Source: Aurantiochytrium sp. KH105
Taxonomy: Eukaryota > Sar > Bigyra > Thraustochytrida > Thraustochytriidae
Reading direction: 5' to 3'
DNA length: 64,000 nucleotides
Assembly: GCA_003116975.1 (NCBI GenBank)
Contig: BGKB01000063.1
Location: 1-64,000 of the forward strand
Below, piece after piece: positions 50,285 through 61,597 of the stretch. Below the pieces are notes generated by a model. That model made no database searches. It was given only the letters and a program-made list of their open reading frames with translations, and had not been told where the DNA came from. Position 1 is the first letter of the stretch; each line of letters opens with the position of its first letter. The translations under genes were made by a program, and so were the position numbers.

Positions 50285-51019
50285 ATAATTGGCGCTACGC
50301 CTACAGTAGCAGAGCAGAGAGAGGCAGCGCGCGTGTGGGAAAGTAAACGAAAGATAGAAGAACTAGCGAGATCGTGATCTTGACTTCTGTCTCAGAGAGA
50401 GAGAGACGTATACAGACTCACGGCTGCGACCCGCGCGCGTCGTGGAGATCTCTGCGGCTGCGGTCAGCGCTCTGCACTCATCTCGTCCGCGTTACGCCCG
50501 GACTGGCGGCCGCCATCGTTTTCTCTCTCTGTTTGCGTGTCTACGCCTGTTGCGCGACCTCTTTTCTTTTTCTTTTCTCCTTTCTTCCTGTTTCTCTCGC
50601 TACCTGAACCGCCACATGACCAACCGACTGTGGAAGCGGAAATGGCAATAGCGAAGAGGAAGAAGACCTCGCATACTTGGCCACCGAAGCATCTCCGCCT
50701 CGTTCGTCTCCATGCCACGCCCGCTCGCAGGGCCTGGCGCCGCGCGAGTCTCGTTCGCCAGGCCGGCCAGCTGCAGTGCACGCCCGCGTGACTGCTCCGG
50801 ACCGGAACGCGGCAGCGCGCGGTGCGTCCTTGAGCGGAGAGGGAGAAAGGGAACGTAAGAAAGAGAGAAAGAAAGCCGCAGTGGCCGGGTCAATCGCCTG
50901 TCTTGCAAGCGAGTAGGGCGAGCAAGGCGAGGCAGGCACGCAGTAGTTGGTCGAAGAAGGCTGGAGTGGCCACACAGACGGGCGCGGAAAAGCAAGAAAC
51001 AACGAATGAAAGAATAATT

Positions 51020-51021
51020 GA

Positions 51022-51097
<76 letters not shown>

Positions 51098-51122
51098 AGG
51101 AATGAATGAATGAATGAATGAA
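51020..51122. repeat. (GAAA)n followed by (GAAT)n
   Basis: About twenty GAAA units to 51098, then about six GAAT units. Pure purine on the plus strand over the first part. Confidence 0.95.
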
Positions 51123-52680
51123 GAAAGCGAAGATTAATGGAACTCCACGGGTCAGAGAAAGAACGGAAGCTTGGACCGAGCGCGCGTGCGCGGGTTGACC
51201 GCTCGCGGCCGCTCTTGCTCCGAGACCAGTCCGCTGGAGCCAAGTCGAATTGAGGATCTCTCCCACTCCGGACTGGCCCGCGCCGGAACGCTGGCCGCGA
51301 CGCGGAGGCGACGCACGCGAGGAGAGAGCGCATGCAAGACACTGCAGCATGCAAAGCAAGTTGCCGCCGGCTGTCCTTCCAAGGGAGAGAGAATGGAGCG
51401 GAATCACCCTCGACAATCTAAGCGAGGGGCGGCATGGCTCACTGGCATACATGAACGAGCCGACAAGCGTTCAGACCAGCATGGTCACTCCCACGAGCCG
51501 CCGTGCAGCGTGTGTGGGCGTTTCAGGGCGCGAGCCTCGTCGGCATGCACCGTTCGCACGAGTGAAATCATCCTTGCATCGATCCATGGCCGTGGTCGAT
51601 GGCGGACACTCCTTCCTCCGAAAGCGAGAGAAAGATTGATGCAATGCACTCTCGAAAGCGAGCGAACGAGCTTAGCCGCAGCTCGGTTCCACTGCGTGCG
51701 TGCGTGCGTCCGTGCATGCACCCATCCCCGCGACGCAGGGCTAGGCTTCCTCGTCCGCGCAGCCACCGCGGGGTGGCTGCACTGCGAGGCCTCTGCGCTG
51801 CCAAAAGCTTGCTGCAGCTGCCACTGCCTTTGCAGTTGCAGCGCACGGCAGCGAGGCGGCCTCCAGGTCGGTGACGGTGGGTGCTCTCGCACGCGCGTCG
51901 TTTCCCTCCCCCTCCCTCCCGACATGCCCCTGCTTGGCACCCACCGCTAGCGAAAGACCGACTCACCGACCGAGCCGACTGCCAACCCACCGACCGACGC
52001 GTGTTGAGCGTCATCGCGCGCGAGGGGCGGGCGACCCCAACCGCGATCGGAGCCCGGGCGAGACGCGTGACAGCGACAGCGACAGCGAGCGAGCCCCCTG
52101 CGCGCAGGGATCCTTGTCGACGCAGCCCCGTGCGGCGCGGCCCGGGAGAGGCGAGCCGACGCGAGGTCGTGTCGCGAGCGGCAGCGGCCACGGCGGCACG
52201 GGCGTTCTGTAGTGGCAGCTGCAGCTGCTCGCACCGCACGCTCGGGGTCTCGCGAGCTTGCTTGCTTGCTTCCCCTCGCCACCAGCTGCGGGCCGCTGCG
52301 GACCGGCGGGGACTTCGGCACAGACAGCGCAGCCTTTCCCCACACCGGCGTTAAGGCATGCCTGCCTAGCTTAGCCGCCCCGGATTGGCGCCAGAGCGGC
52401 GCGACACTGTGGATGCCTGGCTGGCACTGCCGACGAAGCCAGATCTAGCTGCGCTTCTGCTACACTGGCCTCCTGGTGGCTGGCTGGCTGTGGCTAGAGC
52501 GGCACACCAGTGCAGAAAGTAGCAGCGGCCGGCGGCTTGCAAGCCAAGGCGACACGATCTTCGTTGCGAGGACGCGGCGTGAATGAACCCTACCTGTGAA
52601 CTTCTGGACGTACTTGCGACGCGCATGCTTCTTTCGGCGACTGATCAACCGCGCGTGCAAAGTGTCGATGCATGCGTCCT

Positions 52681-52681
<1 letters not shown>

Positions 52682-52712
<31 letters not shown>
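52682..52712. repeat. (CCAG)n microsatellite
   Basis: About eight CCAG units, followed at 52866-52925 by a mixed GCAT/CATC/CATT patch. Confidence 0.9.
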
Positions 52713-52713
<1 letters not shown>

Positions 52714-53148
52714 CTGCCAGCTCATCCGTTGCGCGGCCTCCAATCAAGGGCCGGGATCCAGGGGGGGGAGGCCAGGCCGCTGCGCACCGCTGCGCACCGC
52801 TGCGCTGCCAGCCAGACACCCGGACGGCCGGAAGGGGAAGCCGCGTGGGCGATCGCAAGCACCGCGCACATGCATGCATTCATTCACAGGCATGCATAGG
52901 TGCATGCATCCATCCATCCAGCCAGGCATAGGCGCATTCGTGCAGGGCGACTGTTTGCGACAGACCTGTCGCCAGGGCCGCCTTCGGGAGCCAACCGTAG
53001 CAGCAAGCGAGCCTTGTTCGTTCGGCACCTGGCAATCGAGGCGCATAGCCGACTGCTAGCCAACACTAGCCCAGACACAAGACGAGTATGGAAAAATAAG
53101 ATGGGTAAAAAATGTCAGATGCTCCAAGGGCTTCCCTTCCGCACAGAC

Positions 53149-53195
53149 TTTGCAAGCTTTACAGGCTTTGCAGGCTTTACAGGCTTTACTGGATT
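53149..53195. repeat. 9-bp tandem repeat (CTTTACAGG type)
   Basis: Five units of CTTTRCARG-like sequence with a 9-base step. Confidence 0.85.
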
Positions 53196-54437
53196 TGCGT
53201 CGTGGCAGGTACGCAAGAACCATGTTGGTTGGCCGAAGATCGATTAATCAGTGCAGCCACCCGCGAGGCCCGGCCCAGACTTGCTCGTTTGGGAACGGTT
53301 CTCGACTCGAAATGAGTAGACTGAGGCCGCAGGTGGCGGCAAAAGCAAGCATGAGAGCACTTACGCAGCCAGGGCAGGCAGCCTGCTACTGCTTGTTACT
53401 TCCTCCGTCTGCCCAGGCCCGGACGACCAAGTGCTGCTGCTGCATCGGCCGAGCCGCATCGAGCCTCGCGCGAGGTACGGCCCGCGACAAGTGAGGACGC
53501 AGGGCAGGACAGGGAAGTAGGAAGAGGGGGGGGGTGGCCATGCCCGGGGGCAGATCAACTGATTAATCGATCGATCGATGGACCGACCAACCACTCGCCC
53601 ACCCACGCAGCCGGGGCGAAGCGACCGACCGGTCAACCGCCCTCCCTCTCCCTGCCTGCCCCCATGCACACTCCACCGTGGAGCGCTCCCCTGTGCGCTT
53701 GCCTCCCAACTGAAAGACGCGTCTGGCTCTGCCCGCACGGTCGACCACGGCGAGGGCGACGCGGGAGCGAGGAAGGACGCAGGCGAGCCAACAAGGAAGC
53801 AGGCTGACCCTGGAAGCAGGCGAGTAAGGAAGTAAGGAAGCAAGAACAGCAAGCAGGCTAGCAAGCAACAGCAAGCAAGTGTCCGGCTGACTGGCAATTG
53901 ATAGATCGATCGATCGATGGGTAGAAAAACTGTGTCGCTGGGGCCAGCCCTTTATCTCTGGTCCTTCGCCTCTGGCTTGGCTCCGATCTTGGCATCGGTC
54001 TGCAGCTGGCGGCCAGTAGCGGCCAGCGATCGACTAACTACCTACGCATCGAGGAAGCTCGCGTGTCGCGCTGACGCGACGGGTGCTTCGGAGGAGGAGC
54101 AAGACAAGCGAAGGATAAGGAAAAAGACTCAAGCGCGTGCGCCCCCGCGTTGTCTATCCGTCTCATCTTGTGTGTGTCCCGCCTTCACCAAGCGCGCTCG
54201 TCTGAGGTCTACGCACGCGCACCGGGTAGGACGACAGACGCGCGGCGGCGACACGACACGAGCGCCCATGCAAGGTATAGGTGGTGAATAATTGCTCGCT
54301 CGCTGGCTTGCTTTGCTTTGCCTTGCTCTTCTTTGTTTTGCTTACCTTAGCTCGACTCGATCCGGCCGGGGACGGTCGAGAATCGACAGCGCGGATCGCG
54401 CGTGGCGGCCAGTGCTGCCGGTCACAGCGAGCAACTA

Positions 54438-54479
54438 GCCAACCAACCAACCATCCAACCACGCAACCAACCAACCAAG
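54438..54479. repeat. (CCAA)n tract
   Basis: About ten CCAA units with a few substitutions; a GCAC tract follows at 54681-54704. Confidence 0.85.
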
Positions 54480-55660
54480 AGAGAGAAAGCTGCCGCGCGC
54501 TTAAACCCACCCGAAGCCCGCAGGTGTTCGCGAGCCTGACTTGTGCAGCCGGGCAGCTGCCCCGGCAAATTGCGCAGCCTCCGAGAAACGCGGTGTCGCC
54601 TTCCCCTCCCACTCCGCGTCCGGCCTGGACTGGCGGCGGCAGCTTCCCCTTCCCTGAGCACGTACGTATACCTTATGCTTGCACGCACGCACGCACGCAC
54701 GCACGTCGGCCAAGCGAAGCTGATTGCGGGCGGCCAGTGGCAGCGGACGTGTTTTGGTACGCGGAGAACGGCTCCGGCCGCGCGAGCTGGCTTTCGGCAC
54801 AAGCAAGACCGCGTCCAGGCTCCGCTAGGCCCGGGCTCGGGCTTAATTAGACCCAGCCAGGCCCAGTTCGAGACCCGTGGCCGGGCCGCCTCCGCTGGCT
54901 GACGCGGACGCCGCCGCATCGCATTCCTGGCCTCGCCTTCCGCTTCCAATGCTTGGCTTGGCTGGCTTGGCTTGGCCTTGCTTGACTTTGCATCCTTCCC
55001 AAGAATCCCGGCTCCTCCTGGACCTAGCCAGGGTAAGACACTGGTCGATGTGCCTGCGCGGGTCAGAGCGCGTCTTTCATGGGGCGTCCTGCGAACTGCG
55101 AGCCACGCCGCCTGCCCCGGACTCTGGAAAACTTGCTGCGGGAAAGGGGACGCGCGGCAGGTGTACCAGGGGCGAACGAAAGAGCAGCCGCCGCCCGTCC
55201 CTAGGTACGGCTAGCTGCATTTACTGCCACTGCACATTTGATTGATGGACTGTCTATTGCCAGGGGCCTTTCAGTCCCTCTGCGAACCTTTTAAAGGCTG
55301 TGGACCACAGCGGCCTGCGTTGCGGGCGGCTCTACCCGCACGAGCGCTCAGGAACGAGTCCCCTCCTTTCCAGGCTCCCTGACCGGGGAGGCGGGCCAAC
55401 CTGAAACTACCGCGCTGCGGGGTAACCCGTCTCGCCACCGAGCGGGAGAACGGTGCGTGGCGTGGCGCCTGCAGAGCGCAAGAGGCAATCAATTGCTGCT
55501 CCTTGTTGTCCATCAATCGCCTGCTGCGCTGCGGCCGTACGTTCGCTCGTTCGCTCGCAGGATCGCTCCGACGCCGAGCCCTGGCGAGCCTACGAACGCA
55601 TTGCGACGCGCGATGGCGTAAGCAAGAGAAGAAGAATTGAGGGCAAGGCAGGCCTGGAGA

Positions 55661-55714
55661 GGAAGAAGAAAAAGAAGAAGAAGAAGAAGAAGAAGAAGAA
55701 GAAGAAGAAGAAAA
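55661..55714. repeat. (GAA)n trinucleotide tract
   Basis: About seventeen GAA units, slightly interrupted at the start. Confidence 0.9.
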
Positions 55715-56525
55715 GAACACCGCCAGTGGCTGGGTGCCAGCGGGCGAACGAACGTGCGACCGACCTGCGAACCGATCGATAAATCGAGCGAGCTTGAGAA
55801 AGCGAGTGAGGAGGGTAGATACAAGAAGGCGTGGCTGATTGCGTACCGCAAGTTTTTTTTTTCAAAGTTGTCCACGGAAAAGGGGAGGTCCTGTTGCTCC
55901 CCGCGCGGTTTTCTGAAGGACCAAGACCTCCACATCGCCGCACACTTGAGCGATGCATTACGTTTCTTTACCACTGGCAACTTTCCGTTCGCTCTCCTGG
56001 AGGATTTGGTGTGGAGAGGAGCCGATCGCTGCACTGCCACAGGAGCAGCGGCAAATGCTGCTCCTGGCCACCGACCAAATGCGTCGATCCAGCACCGAGC
56101 TTGATAAAATATATATACAAATGCTGGCATGTGCGATACTAGACCTGCTCTCCGCTTCCATCTGATTGATGCCGCGTCGACGCGACCGGACGCGATGCAG
56201 CTTGCCGGCCTGGACTGTCGACTGACTGGCTGAGTTGCGGCATCTGCTTCCCTGCAGCCAAAAGTTTCGTTGCGAAGCCAGTGGGGATCGCGCCTTGGGG
56301 TTGGCCAGTAAGAAAACATTCTGCTCTTTTCCTTTTCTTTTTTTATCAAATCAGCCAGATGTCACTGTTTTGTTCGTTCGTTCAATCAATCGTTCGTTGG
56401 ATCGGTCGATCGATCGTCCGGCGGTTGAATTTTGACCTCGTTGAAGCGGTCCGCACGGTCGCTCCAGCAGGATTGCGTCGCGCACAGAAACGTGGCGCCG
56501 CAGCGCGCGACACCTGGTCGGTCGG

Positions 56526-56549
56526 CTGCCTGCCTGCCTGCCTGCCTGG
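56526..56549. repeat. (CCTG)n microsatellite
   Basis: About five to six CCTG units, same unit as in the NEK leader. Confidence 0.9.
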
Positions 56550-56894
56550 CCACCTGTTCTGGCCAGCAGTTACCACCGGATGTCTGCCATCTCGAGGAGG
56601 AGGCCCGCAGTCCGTGCGAAGCCAGAGTCTGCATCCGCAGCTGAGGTCAACGGCCACCTGGGTCTGGCGGCGAACATGAACAGCCGCGCAAGCAGACAGG
56701 CGGCGTCCGATCTGGTCGAGTCGCCGCGCGGTTTTTCCGGAGGGTTTGCTGAGAGTGGCTGGCTCGCGCAGCCAATCTTGGGCAGGCCAGCTGAAATCGC
56801 ATCGACCTTGGGTCGCCTCCCTCGAGCGGCGGCTTGCGCGGGTCTGATTCTCGTGCTCGACCGCCGGATTGGACGCCACACGCGTCCAGCAGGG

Positions 56895-56901
56895 TATATA
56901 A
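56895..56901 (+). promoter_or_regulatory. TATA-box-like element without a gene
   Basis: TATATAA followed by GG, in otherwise GC-rich surroundings inside the gene desert. No convincing coding frame starts in the next 300 bases. It could be chance or the promoter of a noncoding transcript. Confidence 0.3.
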
Positions 56902-58828
56902 GGCTTCTGACGGGAGCGAAATTGCAGCAACGAGCGCGAGCGAATCAGCGAAACGAGTCGGAAAATATGCAGCACAGCAGAAGCCGCGCAGGACCTCGAA
57001 CTGTACTGGCTCGAGGCTGACGCCGAAATCCTGTCTGAGCTCGCAGTCGCACGCAGGAAAATATACTTAGCTGCAGCGAGCGAGCAGAGGCGCGTGTTTT
57101 CCTATACGTGCATTCATCCACTCTCTCCTCTCCTCTCCTCTCCTCTCCTCCCTCAAGGGTGCGCGTCTTTCATGTCTTTCAATCGAGCCCGGACACGTCT
57201 TTTACGCCACCGCCGAGTCGGAGACTGCAGCAAGCATGAAAAAGAAAGAAGCCCGCGAGCTTGCGTGGGTGAGGCGATGGCCGCCGTCCGTCCGTGCCGG
57301 CCGTGTGCTCGCTCGCCAGTCCCCCCTCCATCCCTCTTTACCGCTCTTTTCCTCAGACAAGTCGCCGGTAGGTCGGTCTCGCGGTCTGCGGATCTCGCGA
57401 GATCATGGCGGGGGCCAGAACGAACAGGCCTTCTTTCCGTCTCGTCTGTGGCCGCCCGCTGGTTCTTCCTCTTTTGAAATCGCTCCTCCCGCGCGCAAAA
57501 GATTCTTTCTGGGTCTGGCCGGGAGCGGCTGCTTTCATAACGACACAATTGGTCCAGCGGCAGATCGACCGAACGCAGGCGCAGCGGAGAAAATCAAGCG
57601 AGCAAGCGAGCGCGCAAGCAAGAAAATGAGGGTCACCTCGCGCTCCACCTATCCCCACGGCAAACCAAAGGCCTCGCTTGCGCGTCGCGCTCGCATGCGA
57701 AGCGTCTGCGTGCGACCAAGGCGCCGAGCGAGGCGACCGCGGGTTGCTCGATAAATTTGAGGCAGAGCAGGGAAGGGAAAGAAAGCACGAACGCGAGGAA
57801 CACCTTGGATGGACGGATCGACGAATAAGCAGGCACTGCGAAGAGCAGGAGAGCAACGGCCAGAAAGAAACAAAGAAAGAAGGAAAGGAAAGAATGACGG
57901 ACGGGCGCGGCGCGGTGCAGCGCGTCAGGCCCACTCAGACCTGGCCGGCGAAACGTCCGGGCGAGGACTGTGCGGGCTGCCGCTGCGCTGCGCGAGACGG
58001 GGTCGCGTGCGAGTCAAATGTAGCAGGCTGGTGGCGCAAAGAAACGGAAGAATGCAAGCAGCGGTGCGTTGACCGTCTTTCTTTTTTTCTTTCTCTGTTT
58101 GTTTCATTGTTTGTTTCTTTTCGTTTGCTTGCTTTTACGTGCTTGCTTGCTTGCGCGTAGCTTTTTTGCAAGAAACTCATTCTACTTTCTCTTTCAGCCA
58201 CACCAGCCAGGAAAGCGAAAGACGAAGCCGAAGAAACGACAGCAGTTGCGGTCTCGAATCCAGGCCTCGCGTAGGCTGACTCGCTCGCTGGTTAGCTCTC
58301 ACGCCTCCCTATCTGCCGGCGACCAGCGGGTTAAGTCCTGCGTGGCGGGACAGACCCAGGAGCGGGGACGCAGAGCGCGTCGCGTGGGTGATGGTTGTCC
58401 TCGCCTCGCAGGGAGCCAACGGCACCTGTATACTTTTTGTCCCTCCCGTCCCGCAGGAGCCGGGCGCCTTCCACAGAGGCTGCGGTTGACTCCGCGTCGA
58501 TAGGCGCACCGCGCCCGCAGCGCCAGCATCAGGTTCGCTCATCTCGAACTGTGGCTTTTCCCCACCACACCGTTTCTTCCACTTGGCTCGCCTGTCCATT
58601 ACCACTTCATCCGCCGCAGGCTCCTCCTCGTTCTCCTTCTCCTCTCCTGATTCTTCCTTGCCTGCGACTACCTGCCTGCGTCGTCCTGCCTCGGCCGCCG
58701 CGCCTTCCTCCCGGTCATCCGATCCCCCGGCCGCCGCGGGTCGTTTCTCGCGCTCGATCCCGCTCCAGTCCTGGGTCGGCGCGTGGCCACGAGCCGCCAG
58801 GCGCAGTCTCGCCGCGGGTCTTTCCTTC

Positions 58829-58831
58829 TTT

Positions 58832-58887
<56 letters not shown>

Positions 58888-58902
58888 ACTTTCTTTCTTT
58901 CT
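58829..58902. repeat. (CTTT)n tract
   Basis: About eighteen CTTT units with one CTTA; the reverse complement of the GAAA tract at 51.0 kb. A shorter CTTT tract lies at 59532-59559. Confidence 0.95.
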
Positions 58903-59995
58903 CGCAGTCAGGCTCTGTTCGACTCGACCTGCGCCTGACTGACAGTGGGCCTACTCTCTTGCGGCGCACTGCTAACTACGGCGGTAGTTACCGCCGGCGC
59001 ATGCCTCGCCGCGCCACGCCTCGCGCGAGGCGAGACGCGCGACGGCGACCAGCCCCCGCGCACGGACGCTGCGTCCCGGCCGCCGCGGAGTAGGTGCACC
59101 GGGCGTCCGCGGGCGCGGAGCTGCGGACGCAGGCAGGCTGGCAGGCAGGAAGGCAAGCAAGCGTCCGAGGGGAGAAGGCGGCGAGGAAGTGAAGCGACGC
59201 GACGCGACGCAACGCGACGCAGAAGAGGAAGAGCGAAGAGCAAAGAAGGAACAAGGCGCGAAGCAAGCAAGCAAGCAAGGAAGGCACCCGGCTAGCTGGC
59301 GAGCGTGCGGGCGAGCAATCATGTGGAAGGAGCGGCGCGTGGAACAGTCGGCCTCTCTCTGCTATGCTCAGGCAGGCGTGGTGCTGCAGAGACGGGCAGA
59401 GGCGGCGGGTCGAGGGAGGGAGCGGCGTTCCACAGTGGGGCAGCAACGGCCCCGCAGCAAAAGCGTCCGCGGGGCCTCCCGCAGCCTGCTCCCGCCTCTG
59501 AGCAGTTGAAAGACCCCCTTCCGAATCCGGCCTTCCTTCTTTCTTTCTTTCTTTCTTTCCTGGCGGCGCCGCAGAAGACACTGGCCGGCTGTCAGAGGGG
59601 CACGCAGAGAGGGTGGGCGGTTGAGGGCGAAGCCAAGCGTAAGAGTCGTTTCCCCCTTTCTGCCCGAGCTGCCACTCGTCTATACCTGCCTGCTAGTACC
59701 ACGCCATGATAAGGAACCGTTCTTCCGTTCACTCTTTACCGTCCTGGTTTCGCTCCCCCCGGCTTCCGCGGTCGCGAAGTGCAGTGCACTTGCCTCCATG
59801 TGTGGGCGCAGCTGCAGCTGCAGCTGCGTGCGTGACGATGGACGGACGACCAGGTGCGCAGGCTCGCTCGCGCGGAGGGGAGGCGAGGCTCGAGCAACCA
59901 CCCGGTGCGGGCGGCTCGGCTCAGCCGCGGCCCGCGCTCGCTGCTCCGCGATGTTCTGACCGCGACCCTGTCCCGCAGACGAGCGGCGGCGACTC

Positions 59996-60066
59996 GATCG
60001 ATCGAACGTTGGATGGAGGAATGGATGGATCGATAGTTGATTGACTGATTGATTGGCTGATTGATA
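59996..60066. repeat. GATC/GATG/GATT mixed 4-bp repeat patch
   Basis: Seventy bases in which almost every fourth base starts a GATN-like unit, switching between GATC, GATG and GATT. A related patch is at 60210-60245. Confidence 0.8.
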
Positions 60067-60130
60067 GTGCGAGAGCGAGAGAGACGCGGGGCAGAGCCGC
60101 CACCAGCGCTTCCAGGCCGCAGCTTCCTGA

Positions 60131-60182
60131 CATGCATGCATGCATGCATGCATGCAGGTTTGCGTGCGTGCGTGCGTGCGCG
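60131..60182. repeat. (CATG)n then (GCGT)n
   Basis: Six CATG units (self-complementary) to 60156, a short spacer, then about five GCGT units. Confidence 0.9.
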
Positions 60183-60313
60183 GTCCGCGGCCCGCCAGCC
60201 AACGCGCGAGCCGGTCGATCGGTCGATCGATCGATGGATCGATCAATGCGTCGATCCGCCCACACCCATTCACTTGCGGCCAGCGCAGCGAACCAGCAAG
60301 CCGCGGAGCATCC

Positions 60314-60345
60314 ACCCCATCCATCCATCCATCCGTCCATCCGTC
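60314..60345. repeat. (CCAT)n microsatellite
   Basis: About five CCAT units continuing into CCGT variants. Confidence 0.85.
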
Positions 60346-60954
60346 GGTTCATGCGTCGAGCAGCGAACGAACGAACGGCCATGCGCAGGCGCCGCGAGGT
60401 CCGTGGATCGACGCATCGCGAGAGAGCGGACGGGCGCGCGGGCAGGCGACTAATCGATCGCTCGATCCATCCACAGCCATCCGCGCGACACTTGCCGTCG
60501 CATCCATGCAGGCAACGAATGCACCGCGCGGTCGACACGGCGCGGCAAGAGGCAAAACAAAAGAAGAAAGGGAATAAGAAAAGAAAATGGAAAAGAAAAG
60601 AAATGAAAAGAAAAAAAGGAAAGACCCTGCGTTCGCAACCGACCGAGTGGCCGGCCCGCCTCCACGCACCCTGACCCCTCAGTTCGGCCGTCGCGGCTCT
60701 GCGGGGATAAGGGAAGCCGCGGCCTGCCAGCTGATGGGCAGCGCTGCGGGAAGGGCTGCTGCGGGAACTGGGGGCCGCCTGGCGACGATGCCGCGAGGTC
60801 CCACTGGGCGCGGCGCGTCTGCTCTGGCTGGCCGCGCTGCTCCCAGACGCACACGCGAGCCAGCGAAAGCAGGGCAGACCAGACCAGACCAGACCAGACT
60901 TGAGCGGCCTGAAGAAGCAGAGCGGAGGCCGCCACGGCGGCCCAAGCAAAACCG

Positions 60955-60987
<33 letters not shown>
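60955..60987. repeat. (AACCAG)n hexanucleotide tract
   Basis: Five to six AACCAG units, preceded at 60879-60899 by an ACCAG pentamer tract. Confidence 0.9.
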
Positions 60988-60988
<1 letters not shown>

Positions 60989-61161
60989 GTCTTTGCACGG
61001 CGAGAGCCTGCCTGCCTAGCGCATCGTAGTGATACGGACTATAGACAGAGGAAGAGGAGAAGAAGAAGTAGAAGAAGCGAAAGCAGAAGCAGAACCAGAA
61101 CGAAGCAAAGCCGCCGGCGCGAGACGCAGCTCGCGCGCCATACATACAGCACGCGCGTTCG

Positions 61162-61245
61162 CACGCACGCACGCAAGCACGCACGCACGCACGCGAGCAC
61201 GCAAGCACGCGCCCTCGCTCGCTTGCGCCCTCCGCGCCTCCGGCT

Positions 61246-61278
<33 letters not shown>
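61162..61278. repeat. GCAC tract and (CAG)n upstream of AP2 gene
   Basis: GCAC/GCAA/GCGA units at 61162-61210, then nine CAG units at 61251-61278. They lie 320-440 bases before the AP2 gene start, in its promoter or leader. Confidence 0.85.
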
Positions 61279-61279
<1 letters not shown>

Positions 61280-61597
61280 GCGGCGGCGAGCGCGAGAGTG
61301 AAGGAAGCGAAAGCGACGCAGATCGCGTCCATCGGTCGGCCTACCCGCCGCCCTTCAACGTCTCGGCACCGCCCGCGACCAGACCACACCGGACGGGGCA
61401 GGGGAGCAGGGAAGACAGCCAGAGCTGCTGCCCGCGCCGCGCACGCCGCGCTGCGAGGACCTGCCTTTCTGCCTACCTACCTGCGCGCGGGAGCGACGCT
61501 CGCTTGGCACGACCTCGCAGGTGTACATTGACGGGAAAAGAGGGAGCAGGCCAAGCAGAAGGTCAGGGACACATTAGCGAGACAAGAGCTGAGCAGG

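Larger units (their letters stand above)
42594..61597. other. 19 kb gene-poor region rich in tetranucleotide repeats
   Basis: No frame here shows a recognisable domain. Open frames are long only where A and T are scarce or where a repeat is read through. From 42.6 to about 44.7 kb the sequence is AT-richer and fairly complex. From 44.7 kb on it is GC-rich with many short tandem repeats, mostly of 4-bp unit. Interspersed are pentamer (GAGTC, CTCTC, ACCAG), hexamer (AACCAG), 9-bp and trinucleotide tracts. The adjoining 42 kb carries a gene about every 2.7 kb. Noncoding RNA, a structural chromosome element, or missed multi-exon genes are all possible. Confidence 0.7.

Noticed and set aside
57236-57754. 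172-residue plus frame downstream of the TATA-like element
   Set aside because: Arg/Ser/Ala-rich with no domain, as expected of random GC-rich sequence; competing frames on the other strand are equally long.
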